From CAYTUI01 sp964441335 (lineage in GTDB: Bacteria; Patescibacteriota; Patescibacteriia; UBA1558; 2-01-FULL-52-15): a DNA stretch of 21,162 nt. Positions 6,970-12,538 of the stretch are shown one piece after another. The notes beneath the pieces were generated by a model. That model saw only the letters and a list, made by a program, of their open reading frames with translations. It made no database searches and was not told the DNA's origin. Every line of letters starts with the position of its first letter. The stretch's first letter is position 1. The position numbers were made by a program, and so were the translations under genes. The DNA is taken from positions 1 through 21,162 of the forward strand of contig CAYTUI010000025.1 of the NCBI GenBank assembly GCA_964441335.1, written 5' to 3'.

Positions 6970-7371
6970 CTAGTTGCGGAAACGCACCGACTCGTCAAAG
7001 GTCAGCTTGCCAAACCGGTGGATTGTCAGTTGCGAACAACGTCCATCGCGCACCAAAGTCTGCAACAGCAGGCTATCCGACAGACGATGAATCGCTCCCA
7101 CCTTGTGGAAATGATGGACGACCAACTCTTGGCCGTCGGCTGTCTCCAAAGACACCGCATAGAACGGTTCCGTGGTCGGGGCATTGTCCAGAAATCGCGA
7201 GTAATGAACTCGCACCAGCATCTCGGAATGAGTAAACAGAATGAAGCCAATAATGTTTGACGGCAGAATGTCGTCTCTAACATCGGCTCCCAGCTCTGCC
7301 AGTGTAACCTTCAGAGTCTGAATTACATCCTCCGGCTTTAGTCCCGTAGAAATCGTCGCTACTAGACTCAT
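6970..7371 (-). CDS. Accessory protein of unknown family, paralogue of the 5582-6010 product (133 aa)
   Basis: The protein is soluble and alpha/beta: an N-terminal helix (KPEDVIQTLKVTLAELGA) followed by alternating strands (IGFILFTHSEMLVRVHY, EPFYAVSLE, ELVVHHFHKV, SLLLQTLV, QLTIHRFGKLTF). It is a distant paralogue of the 142-aa protein encoded at 5582-6010. No catalytic motif or metal site is evident. ATG 7371 has AAGGAGA 5 nt upstream. It lies 51 nt downstream of the STAS gene on the same strand, with one copy of an AAGCCTAGGTTATA inverted-repeat pair in the gap. Confidence 0.68.
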   Translation of the reverse strand: MSLVATISTGLKPEDVIQTLKVTLAELGADVRDDILPSNIIGFILFTHSEMLVRVHYSRFLDNAPTTEPFYAVSLETADGQELVVHHFHKVGAIHRLSDSLLLQTLVRDGRCSQLTIHRFGKLTFDESVRFRN

Positions 7372-7390
7372 CGTGTTCTCCTTGATGTGA

Positions 7391-7404
7391 AAGCCTAGGT
7401 TATA
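7391..7404 (+). repeat. Inverted-repeat arm flanking the STAS gene (left copy)
   Basis: AAGCCTAGGTTATA on the plus strand; the identical 14-mer lies on the minus strand at 7796-7783. The two copies sit 18 nt and 42 nt outside the STAS gene ends. Confidence 0.55.
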
Positions 7405-7422
7405 ATCAGCTGTCAGAGCATT

Positions 7423-7740
7423 TTAGCTCTCCAGAAGAAAACCCAGATTCAATGCTTCCATCATCAGTGTCAGTCTGAGGTTGTTTCCGGTTTTCAGTTG
7501 AAACTTCTTGCCGCAATACACCGCTCGCGTGTAAACGGCCAACAGGTGACCCAAACCGACGCTATTGAGCGCCCGAGCGTTCTCCAGGTCCACCACAATC
7601 TTCTGAACTGGCTCACCCTCCAGCCTGTCCATCACAGGATTGAGTGAGTTTTCAGACGTCTGGCTGAAGTGACCGTTTAGAATGATTGTCGCAATTTCAC
7701 CGTCGGTTCGAACCTCAACAGGCACTGGCTGGTCGGACAT
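7423..7740 (-). CDS. STAS-domain protein, anti-sigma factor antagonist-like (105 aa)
   Basis: The whole protein is one STAS domain, the fold of SpoIIAA/RsbV-type anti-anti-sigma factors, which control partner-switching through Ser/Thr phosphorylation. Seen: IATIILNGHF strand, KIVVDLENARALNSVGLGHLLAVYTRA (strand, loop, helix) with S60 at the position of the phosphorylated serine, where the usual Asp-Ser is Asn-Ser, then KFQLKTGNN and LMMEALNLGF. Length matches the family. No anti-sigma kinase (HATPase), phosphatase or sigma factor is in the window, so the partner is unknown. ATG 7740 follows AAGGAGG by 4 nt. It starts the minus-strand run after the terminator at 7803-7841. Confidence 0.85.
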   Translation of the reverse strand: MSDQPVPVEVRTDGEIATIILNGHFSQTSENSLNPVMDRLEGEPVQKIVVDLENARALNSVGLGHLLAVYTRAVYCGKKFQLKTGNNLRLTLMMEALNLGFLLES

Positions 7741-7782
7741 AGATCCTCCTTGAAAATGAGAGATTTCAATGAACAGAACAAC

Positions 7783-7796
7783 TATAACCTAGGCTT
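7783..7796 (-). repeat. Inverted-repeat arm flanking the STAS gene (right copy)
   Basis: Reverse-complement copy of AAGCCTAGGTTATA at 7391-7404. It lies between the terminator at 7803-7841 and the STAS SD, so it could contain promoter or operator sequence (GGTTATAG). Confidence 0.55.
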
Positions 7797-7802
7797 TTAC
7801 GG

Positions 7803-7841
7803 AAAAAAGTCAACCCCTCACCAGTGCTCTGGTGAGGGGTT
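7803..7841 (-). terminator. Strong terminator after the 171-aa zinc-finger gene
   Basis: Perfect 13-bp stem AACCCCTCACCAG / CTGGTGAGGGGTT with loop of 4 nt, followed on the minus strand by GACTTTTTT. Its outer arm overlaps the stop codon of the gene ending at 7840. Confidence 0.9.
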
Positions 7842-8355
7842 AGGTAGTGGCCGGTACTTCCGACGCATCAATTACTGTCACTTCGCCGCTTTCGCAGTCC
7901 AGTGCCAGAATAGTCGGGATGTGGTCTGGTCCAAAACCGTAAAACCACATTTCCCTCCGATAGGCGTCATACTGCAGTGCCACACAGCTGGTGAGAAGAC
8001 CGCAGTTAATAGTAGCGCCTTTGCCGGTATACTCCACGAATAAATAACCGTCTTCCTCCAAACCAATCACTGTTAAGCGACGGTTCAAAGGATATTCTCT
8101 GGCAGATACCAGCAATAGTGATTCTTCAGGAAGATCAAGCTGCCAAGGAGCAAACCAACGCTCTACAAAATCTCTAACCTCGGACCATGTCAGAGGCTGG
8201 TAGCAGTGCGCCTGAATATCACTGAACGCACTATAAGATATGTCTTCCTCATTGAACTGGCGACACTTATGATCGGAAAAGTGTTCACCACAATAGGCCG
8301 AGCCACAGGTGTGGCAAATTATGGTAGCCGCTTGCAGACAAACAGCGTTCGTCAT
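7840..8355 (-). CDS. Protein with N-terminal AN1-like zinc finger and unknown C-terminal domain (171 aa)
   Basis: The zinc finger occupies residues 6-31: C6, C14, C17, C22, H25, H29, C31, in the spacing C-x7-C-x2-C-x4-C-x2-H-x3-H-x-C, identical to the finger in the 114-aa protein encoded at 6199-6543 although the position in the chain is reversed (N- versus C-terminal). The remaining 140 residues are soluble and strand-rich (LLLVSAREY, RLTVIGLEEDGYLFVEY, MWFYGFG, TILALDCESGEVTVIDA) and unrecognised. ATG 8355 has GGAGG 6 nt upstream. It is a single-gene unit bounded by two hairpin terminators (8405-8449 and 7803-7841). Confidence 0.75.
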   Translation of the reverse strand: MTNAVCLQAATIICHTCGSAYCGEHFSDHKCRQFNEEDISYSAFSDIQAHCYQPLTWSEVRDFVERWFAPWQLDLPEESLLLVSAREYPLNRRLTVIGLEEDGYLFVEYTGKGATINCGLLTSCVALQYDAYRREMWFYGFGPDHIPTILALDCESGEVTVIDASEVPATT

Positions 8356-8404
8356 AACCCGCCTCCTTGTAGGGTTGTAAGCCTCTTTGTAGGCCTATGG
8401 CCTA

Positions 8405-8449
8405 TGAAAGTTGACCCCTTCACGCCATTCGGAAACGACGTGAAGGGGT
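8405..8449 (-). terminator. Hairpin terminator closing the short leader/RNA unit
   Basis: Perfect 11-bp stem ACCCCTTCACG / CGTGAAGGGGT around 14 nt, followed on the minus strand by CAACTTTC, a weak T tract. It separates the 8450-8740 unit from the 171-aa gene, and incomplete termination would let the promoter near 8745 read into the accessory cluster. Confidence 0.7.
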
Positions 8450-8736
8450 TACCGTCCGTGACTGCCTAATGAGCAGAACTTATCCGCCACTATAGGACAA
8501 ATTCACGGCTGTCAGGGTACAATCCCGACTGCCCTGTTCAGGGGATCTCCCTGACGGGTGGCCGTAGCCTAGGATCACCTCCTCTCGGGGGTCTCGTTTC
8601 CTGCCTGGTGCGTGATCACAGTCAAGCCGAACAGCAGTTTCATGACGTGAACCTCCGAGTGTTGGGGTGAAACGCAACGAAAAGAGGCACGTTGTCTTGC
8701 CTCCCCTCTTTGTTACCAGAAGCCCTCTGGCCTCTG
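8450..8736 (-). ncRNA. Candidate short structured RNA / leader unit
   Basis: A promoter-like extended -10 (8742-8750) and the terminator at 8405-8449 frame a transcript of about 330 nt. It contains AAAGAGG/CCTCTTT arms around a GGAGG loop (about 8680-8712), a 22-codon frame (8575-8643), a 12-nt perfect complement of the canonical 16S 3' end (AGGAGGTGATCC, 8583-8572), and a long hairpin at 8565-8505 with three stacked stems (ACGGC/GCCGT, CCCTGAC/GTCAGGG, GGGAT/ATCCC; 17 pairs in all). No longer protein is convincing. Confidence 0.4.
8575..8643 (-). CDS. Possible 22-aa leader peptide
   Basis: ATG at 8643 has GGAGG 8 nt upstream (8656-8652) and opens a 22-codon frame, MKLLFGLTVITHQAGNETP then ERR, that stops at a TGA inside AGGAGGTGATCC. 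The good SD argues for translation and the tiny size for a leader peptide or a small hydrophobic-start peptide. A 32-codon frame continues from the overlapping GTG (8578) to 8480 but its start is badly placed. Confidence 0.35.
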   Translation of the reverse strand: MKLLFGLTVITHQAGNETPERR

Positions 8737-8741
8737 TGATA

Positions 8742-8760
8742 ATTATAGCACTAAATTATA
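8742..8760 (-). promoter_or_regulatory. Extended -10 promoter upstream of the short RNA unit
   Basis: TGCTATAAT on the minus strand (8750-8742) is an extended -10; a second TATAAT lies 7 nt further upstream (8760-8755). No good -35 is seen, as expected for an extended -10. It may be the main promoter for the minus-strand accessory run. Confidence 0.55.
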
Positions 8761-8963
8761 AACCCATCATCAGCCCAATAGTCCTTAATATGAGGCTGGG
8801 CGCGTTAAACTCAAAACCCAAACCGAGTTTTCGAGCGTAGGAGCGCGTAGCGCGACGGAGTCGAGAAACATTAAGATAATAACCTCTTTATTTAAAGCTT
8901 CTCGATAAACTCGAAGACTAGTTTTGGGGCTGACCACTGAGGGGTTGAAATGGTTAAATCAAC
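8761..8963. other. Intergenic region with repeat-like sequence, no gene seen
   Basis: The gap contains a near-palindromic GC-rich block at 8826-8868 (GAGCGTAGGAGCGCGTAGCG, then CGACGGAGTCGAG) embedded in AT-rich sequence and several CTCGA words up to 8925. No reading frame is supported. It lies downstream of the 8964-9266 gene on the minus strand and may hold its transcript end. Confidence 0.45.
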
Positions 8964-9266
8964 TCAACTCTCAATCCACTTCACACCTGAAGAAAAAACA
9001 TTCGGCTCCCACATTTTCTGCTCCTCACTGCAAATAACTGACGCTTCTCTGGGCTGTCCATGCCCCGATTCCAAAAATGCTTTCAAACGTCTGGTAGTCA
9101 TAACAAAATCAGTCTGAATCAAATTAGATAGGTCAACACTAATCTTTAAACCAGCCTCTTTTTTCTGCTGATGCAAAAAGTCCAAAAATTCAAATAATGG
9201 CATATCCAGAAACTCTTGACTGATATCTTTTAATTGTGGATTTTCTCTGGGCGTTTCTGATTCCAT
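8964..9266 (-). CDS. Hypothetical soluble protein next to the L,D-transpeptidase (100 aa)
   Basis: No family is recognised. The product has an acidic, helical first half (LKDISQEFLDMPLFEFLDFLHQQKKEAG) and a second half with one Cys (ASVICSEEQ), and no membrane segment. ATG at 9266 is chosen because it lies 4 nt after the stop codon of the L,D-transpeptidase gene on the same strand, which indicates translational coupling; there is no SD. Longer frames would overlap the transpeptidase and are rejected. The base composition is like the backbone genes. Confidence 0.65.
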   Translation of the reverse strand: MESETPRENPQLKDISQEFLDMPLFEFLDFLHQQKKEAGLKISVDLSNLIQTDFVMTTRRLKAFLESGHGQPREASVICSEEQKMWEPNVFSSGVKWIES

Positions 9267-9270
9267 AGAT

Positions 9271-10017
9271 TTAGTTAATAATAATCTTTGTCCCCAATTG
9301 CGCAAACCAATAAAGGTTTTCCATGTTGGCGTAAGAAACATTAACGCAACCATGACTCATGGGCTGACCAAATTTATTGTGCCAATAAGCGCCGTGAATA
9401 TAATAACGCCCAACCTTACCGGTGGCAAAATGCAAGTTCCATTTGGTATTAGGATAATTATAGTTAGTCCCGACATACCAGACAACCGGTCGTTTTGTTA
9501 AAACCTTAAATTCGCCTTTCGGCGTGGGGGTCCATTTCAATCCGCTGGAAATCGGAAACTTCTCCAAGACAATACCGCCGAAAGAATATTCTAAAGTCTG
9601 ATCCGCCAGACTAACTTTAATTAATTTCTCTCTTTGGACAGGTTCTTTATTTAACGGGTCAAAACCGGCAGCCACTTCAGTACCGTCTAAATAAAGATCG
9701 CCGTCAGAATCAGGGTTCATTAAACCGGTCCCCAAAAGAATCTCCCATTTATCATTAAGATAATCCTTGTCAGAATCCACTTCTGACAATTTTTTCTTAT
9801 CGCCAAACAAAGGCGAGTAACCTTGGGCAATTTCTTCACCATCATTGAAGCCATCGCCGTCAGTGTCGGCCATCTTTGGGTCAGTATAATAAATTGCCTC
9901 TTCATAATGATCAGAAAGCCCGTCGGCGTCAGAATCAATAAATTCCTCTGCCTGTAAAGACAAAGGAATTAGATAAAGTGAAAAAAATATGGCAATAAAC
10001 AAGGGAAATCTCTTCAT
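9271..10017 (-). CDS. Secreted L,D-transpeptidase (YkuD domain) with calcium-binding TSP3-like repeats (248 aa)
   Basis: Predicted exported enzyme that makes or remodels peptidoglycan cross-links by cysteine acyl transfer. Seen: signal peptide at residues 1-23 (MKR, hydrophobic core, LQA); about four Asp-rich repeats at residues 28-120 of the D-x-D-x-D-G-L-x-D-x-x-E type (DSDADGLSDHYEE, DTDGDGFNDGEE, DSDKDYLNDKWE, DSDGDLYLDGTE), expected to bind Ca2+; then a YkuD domain from about residue 130 with H208, H222 and catalytic C224 in the HGA...SHGCVN motif. Its own promoter (10027-10055) leaves almost no leader and no SD. A 100-aa protein follows 4 nt after the stop. Confidence 0.92.
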   Translation of the reverse strand: MKRFPLFIAIFFSLYLIPLSLQAEEFIDSDADGLSDHYEEAIYYTDPKMADTDGDGFNDGEEIAQGYSPLFGDKKKLSEVDSDKDYLNDKWEILLGTGLMNPDSDGDLYLDGTEVAAGFDPLNKEPVQREKLIKVSLADQTLEYSFGGIVLEKFPISSGLKWTPTPKGEFKVLTKRPVVWYVGTNYNYPNTKWNLHFATGKVGRYYIHGAYWHNKFGQPMSHGCVNVSYANMENLYWFAQLGTKIIIN

Positions 10018-10026
10018 AGTTGTTTA

Positions 10027-10055
10027 ATTATAGCACATTTTTCACTAAAAATCAA
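10027..10055 (-). promoter_or_regulatory. Promoter of the L,D-transpeptidase, near-leaderless
   Basis: Minus strand TTGATT (10055-10050), 17-nt spacer, perfect TATAAT (10032-10027), then 9 nt to the ATG at 10017. The predicted start of transcription is 2-3 nt before the ATG. It stands back to back with the TTGACA at 10066. Confidence 0.8.
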
Positions 10056-10065
10056 GCAAAAATCG

Positions 10066-10124
10066 TTGACACTTAACTGATAGTTTGTTTAAGTGATAAC
10101 GCTCTGGCATCCAGCCAAAGCGTT
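10066..10124 (+). promoter_or_regulatory. Promoter/operator region and leader hairpin of the 275-aa zinc-ribbon gene
   Basis: TTGACA at 10066-10071 with a poor -10 (TTAAGT at 10089-10094, 17-nt spacer). An inverted repeat CACTTAA (10070-10076) / TTAAGTG (10089-10095) covers both elements, as an operator would. Immediately after, AACGCTCTGGC (10098-10108) and GCCAAAGCGTT (10114-10124) form a stem with one mismatch. Confidence 0.45.
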
Positions 10125-10155
10125 AAGAGTGTATGTTAAAAAGGAGTGTTCCAGC

Positions 10156-10983
10156 ATGCCAAGCGCATCAGCGAACCAGAAACTCACGGTCAGTCTGCTT
10201 TCCCTTATGCTCGGTCGGGAAGAAGACGGAGACGTACGTTGCCGGTGCCAAATTGGAGACCAAAAGACCTGCGGACGCAAACTTGTCGCTTCTCGCGGTA
10301 AGGTCATGTGCCCAAAGTGCAAAACCGAGCATACTCTGCTCGATCTGCTGGCCAATCAGATTGGCCCGTGGACGCACGAGGTCAGAGGCATCACCGAGCG
10401 GCTGCTCAAAACCTCCCGGCTAGCCCGCGCCCAAGCAGGTGCTGCCAGTCTGGGGTACAATGTTGAACCCAGCAAGTGGCTACTCGACCATTCCTGGTTG
10501 ATCAGCGTATACGGCTTCGTGCCTGTCTATCTACCAGATCAGAACGTCTGGATTCTGGTCTGGAATTACGATCATAACAGCGAAGGATGCGCACGCTTCA
10601 TCGAGACATGTCACCACACCGAGGGGCGTAGAAATCATCTCTCGATGACCGCTTCACAAGTGACGCGTCTAATTGCCGAGCTCAACAATCACAAGAATGA
10701 GCCCGGACATATGGACCCGAAGAAAGCTGTCTTCACGATACCCACATCGGAAAGCAGCTGGCGGAAGGTTCATGAAGCTCTAACTGCTGTACTCTGCTTT
10801 AGCGATGATCCGAAATATCGGCGTCCGTGGTCTATCACGGACTGCGAATGGGTCTATATTGAGAATCGCTTTCAGATCATCAATGCCGGAGCTGTCATCT
10901 ACTCCAACCCTGATCCGAATCACGCTTACGCGGATCTCCGCCTGATCGTCAAGCAACCGCCCGAACAGCCCCTCGTGCTCTAG
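10156..10983 (+). CDS. Zinc-ribbon accessory protein, unknown function (275 aa)
   Basis: ATG at 10156 is selected for AAGGAG 9 nt upstream; an earlier in-frame start at 10093 would lie inside the promoter/hairpin region. Residues 29-55 hold C29, C31, C39, C52 and C55 (last pair CPKC), a probable zinc ribbon. It is followed by a helix (TLLDLLANQIG, EVRGITERLLKTSRLAR) and two mixed regions (SWLISVYGFVPVYLPDQNVWILVW; a second near WSITDCEWVYIENRFQIINAGAVIY) that look like related strand sets. No enzyme motif is seen and no family recognised. It is GC-rich with strong SD and its own terminator, like the other accessory units, and transcribed away from the L,D-transpeptidase. Confidence 0.72.
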   Translation: MPSASANQKLTVSLLSLMLGREEDGDVRCRCQIGDQKTCGRKLVASRGKVMCPKCKTEHTLLDLLANQIGPWTHEVRGITERLLKTSRLARAQAGAASLGYNVEPSKWLLDHSWLISVYGFVPVYLPDQNVWILVWNYDHNSEGCARFIETCHHTEGRRNHLSMTASQVTRLIAELNNHKNEPGHMDPKKAVFTIPTSESSWRKVHEALTAVLCFSDDPKYRRPWSITDCEWVYIENRFQIINAGAVIYSNPDPNHAYADLRLIVKQPPEQPLVL

Positions 10984-10999
10984 TCCTCCACGGACCTAA

Positions 11000-11043
11000 A
11001 GCCCCGTCCACGACATAGCAATGTCGGGACGGGGCTGTTTTTT
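11000..11043 (+). terminator. Rho-independent terminator of the zinc-ribbon gene
   Basis: AGCCCCGTCC...GACAT / ATGTC...GACGGGGCT stem followed by GTTTTTT, 17 nt after the stop codon. The antiporter gene ends 16 nt further on the opposite strand. Confidence 0.92.
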
Positions 11044-11058
11044 AAACTAATTTTCAGA

Positions 11059-12453
11059 TTAACTTTTCAAGCGACGCAAAACAACGGTCAAAATCGGCGG
11101 GGTCAGCAAAGTGGTTAAAATAACCATAATTACAATAATGGAATAAATCTCGTCATTAACTACACCCAAAGCTTTACCGATGGAAGCAAAAATTAAACCG
11201 ACCTCCCCCCGAGGTACCATGGCCCAGCCGACCAGCCATTTACCAACTTTACCGGCTCCTAATCCGGCGACCAGCTTACCAATAAATGCCACCGCCGTAA
11301 TCCCTAAAGCCACACCAACCACTTTAGGATCGGCAAAAGTTTCCAATTTAACTTCCATACCTGTCAGAATAAAAAATATCGGCACCAGAAAATAACCAAG
11401 CGGCTCAATCAAATCCTCAATGTGCCTGTCAGTAAACTTATGCGATAAATCCTTAAGTTGCTGGTGATCATGGCCTGGTATTGCCAAACTCTCTAGGGCA
11501 TCAGCCGAATGAGGCTTATTAAAATGTTTAAAGTGAACCGGGTCCAGAACCAACCCGGCAGCAAAAGCTCCGACAATTGGCGCTAAACCGATAAACTGAG
11601 CAACAGCCGCCAAAATCAAACCAAAACTTATGGCTAAGGTAAATTTCATGCCGGTCCCAGTGTGAATAAACGACAGCCAGCGTCCCAAGAGTGGCGCAAT
11701 CAACTGTCCTATAATAATGGCTCCGACTAGAAACAAAATCGCCTTACCAGCTATCAAACTAATTGTTCCTAAACTAACTGCTCCGACCGTCACAATCGCT
11801 GAAACCACGGCCAATATTATTAAACCCATAACATCATCAATAACAGCCGCGCCTAAAACAATTTGAGCCTCGGGAATATTTAATTTACCTAAATCTTTAA
11901 AAACACGGGCTGTAATCCCGACAGAAGTCGCTGTCAAAGCGGCACCCAAAAATAAATAAGCATTTAAATCTAAGCCCGGCAGTAATAATGGGCCAACCAC
12001 CCAGGTTCCCAAAATAAAAGGCACGACAACGCCAATTGTGGCTACAATAAAAGCATTGAGACCAACTTTGCGCATCTGCTGAAGATTGGACTCCAAACCG
12101 ATTTGAAACAATAAAATCACCACACCTAATTCAGCCAAAAATTTAATAATCACGTCCTCCTTGATTGGTTCAAAAAAAGTTAATCCAATTAAAACTAAGT
12201 TGCCTAAGATAACTCCAGCTATTAACTCGCCTAGAACCGCCGGCTGCCCAAAGCGTTCAATCAGACCTGATACTTTAGCGATTAATAACAAAATGGCGAT
12301 GTATAAAAATATTCTGCCATAATAATTGGGATCAGTGGGCGCAGCTGCAAATTCGTTAGCTCTAGCCAAAGGAATTAAAGCCAAAGAAAAAATCGCCATC
12401 AAACCGTAGAGACGATATTTAGAAAAGTGAAAAAGTTTTTGCATAGCTGTCAT
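11059..12453 (-). CDS. CPA2-family Na+(K+)/H+ antiporter membrane protein (464 aa)
   Basis: Monovalent cation/proton exchanger of the KefB/NapA type. Seen: N-terminal hydrophobic segment (residues 14-32), about a dozen further membrane helices, LGELIAGVILGN near residue 75, TATSVGITARVFKDLG (unwound helix), the ion-binding Asp pair D206-D207 in AAVIDDVMGL, GAFAAGLVLDP, and PRGEVGLIFASIGKALGV near the end. A His-rich cytosolic loop (GHDHQQLKDLSHKF) interrupts the middle. The C-terminal RCK/TrkA-N domain of full KefB is absent, so regulation by nucleotides is not expected. ATG 12453 is used; M4 is an alternative and neither has an SD. Ions actually transported cannot be told from sequence. It would share the proton gradient with the ATP synthase encoded next to it. 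Confidence 0.92.
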   Translation of the reverse strand: MTAMQKLFHFSKYRLYGLMAIFSLALIPLARANEFAAAPTDPNYYGRIFLYIAILLLIAKVSGLIERFGQPAVLGELIAGVILGNLVLIGLTFFEPIKEDVIIKFLAELGVVILLFQIGLESNLQQMRKVGLNAFIVATIGVVVPFILGTWVVGPLLLPGLDLNAYLFLGAALTATSVGITARVFKDLGKLNIPEAQIVLGAAVIDDVMGLIILAVVSAIVTVGAVSLGTISLIAGKAILFLVGAIIIGQLIAPLLGRWLSFIHTGTGMKFTLAISFGLILAAVAQFIGLAPIVGAFAAGLVLDPVHFKHFNKPHSADALESLAIPGHDHQQLKDLSHKFTDRHIEDLIEPLGYFLVPIFFILTGMEVKLETFADPKVVGVALGITAVAFIGKLVAGLGAGKVGKWLVGWAMVPRGEVGLIFASIGKALGVVNDEIYSIIVIMVILTTLLTPPILTVVLRRLKS

Positions 12454-12494
12454 TAATAATGATTAATTATTAAATATTAACACTTAATAATTGG

Positions 12495-12533
12495 ATAAGA
12501 AAGCGCCCCCTAGCCTTGTGCTTTGGGGGCGCT
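12495..12533 (-). terminator. Terminator after the carbonic-anhydrase-like gene
   Basis: Perfect 9-bp stem AGCGCCCCC / GGGGGCGCT with a 14-nt loop, followed on the minus strand by TTCTTATCC. It is the first clear terminator downstream of the atp operon. Confidence 0.8.
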
Positions 12534-12538
12534 ACAAA

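Noticed and set aside
8572..8583. GGATCACCTCCT on the plus strand as the 3' end of a 16S rRNA gene
   Set aside because: Only the last 12 bases match; the sequence before it does not resemble the conserved 16S 3' helix, so it is an SD-like sequence on the minus strand, not an rRNA fragment.
8480..8677. 65-aa minus-strand frame as one protein
   Set aside because: It needs a TTG start without SD; the internal good SD points to a 22-codon frame in another phase, and a strong RNA hairpin covers the second half.
3329..8760. Prophage or insertion sequence
   Set aside because: No transposase, integrase, capsid, terminase or target-site duplication is seen; the region is composed of small cellular-type genes.
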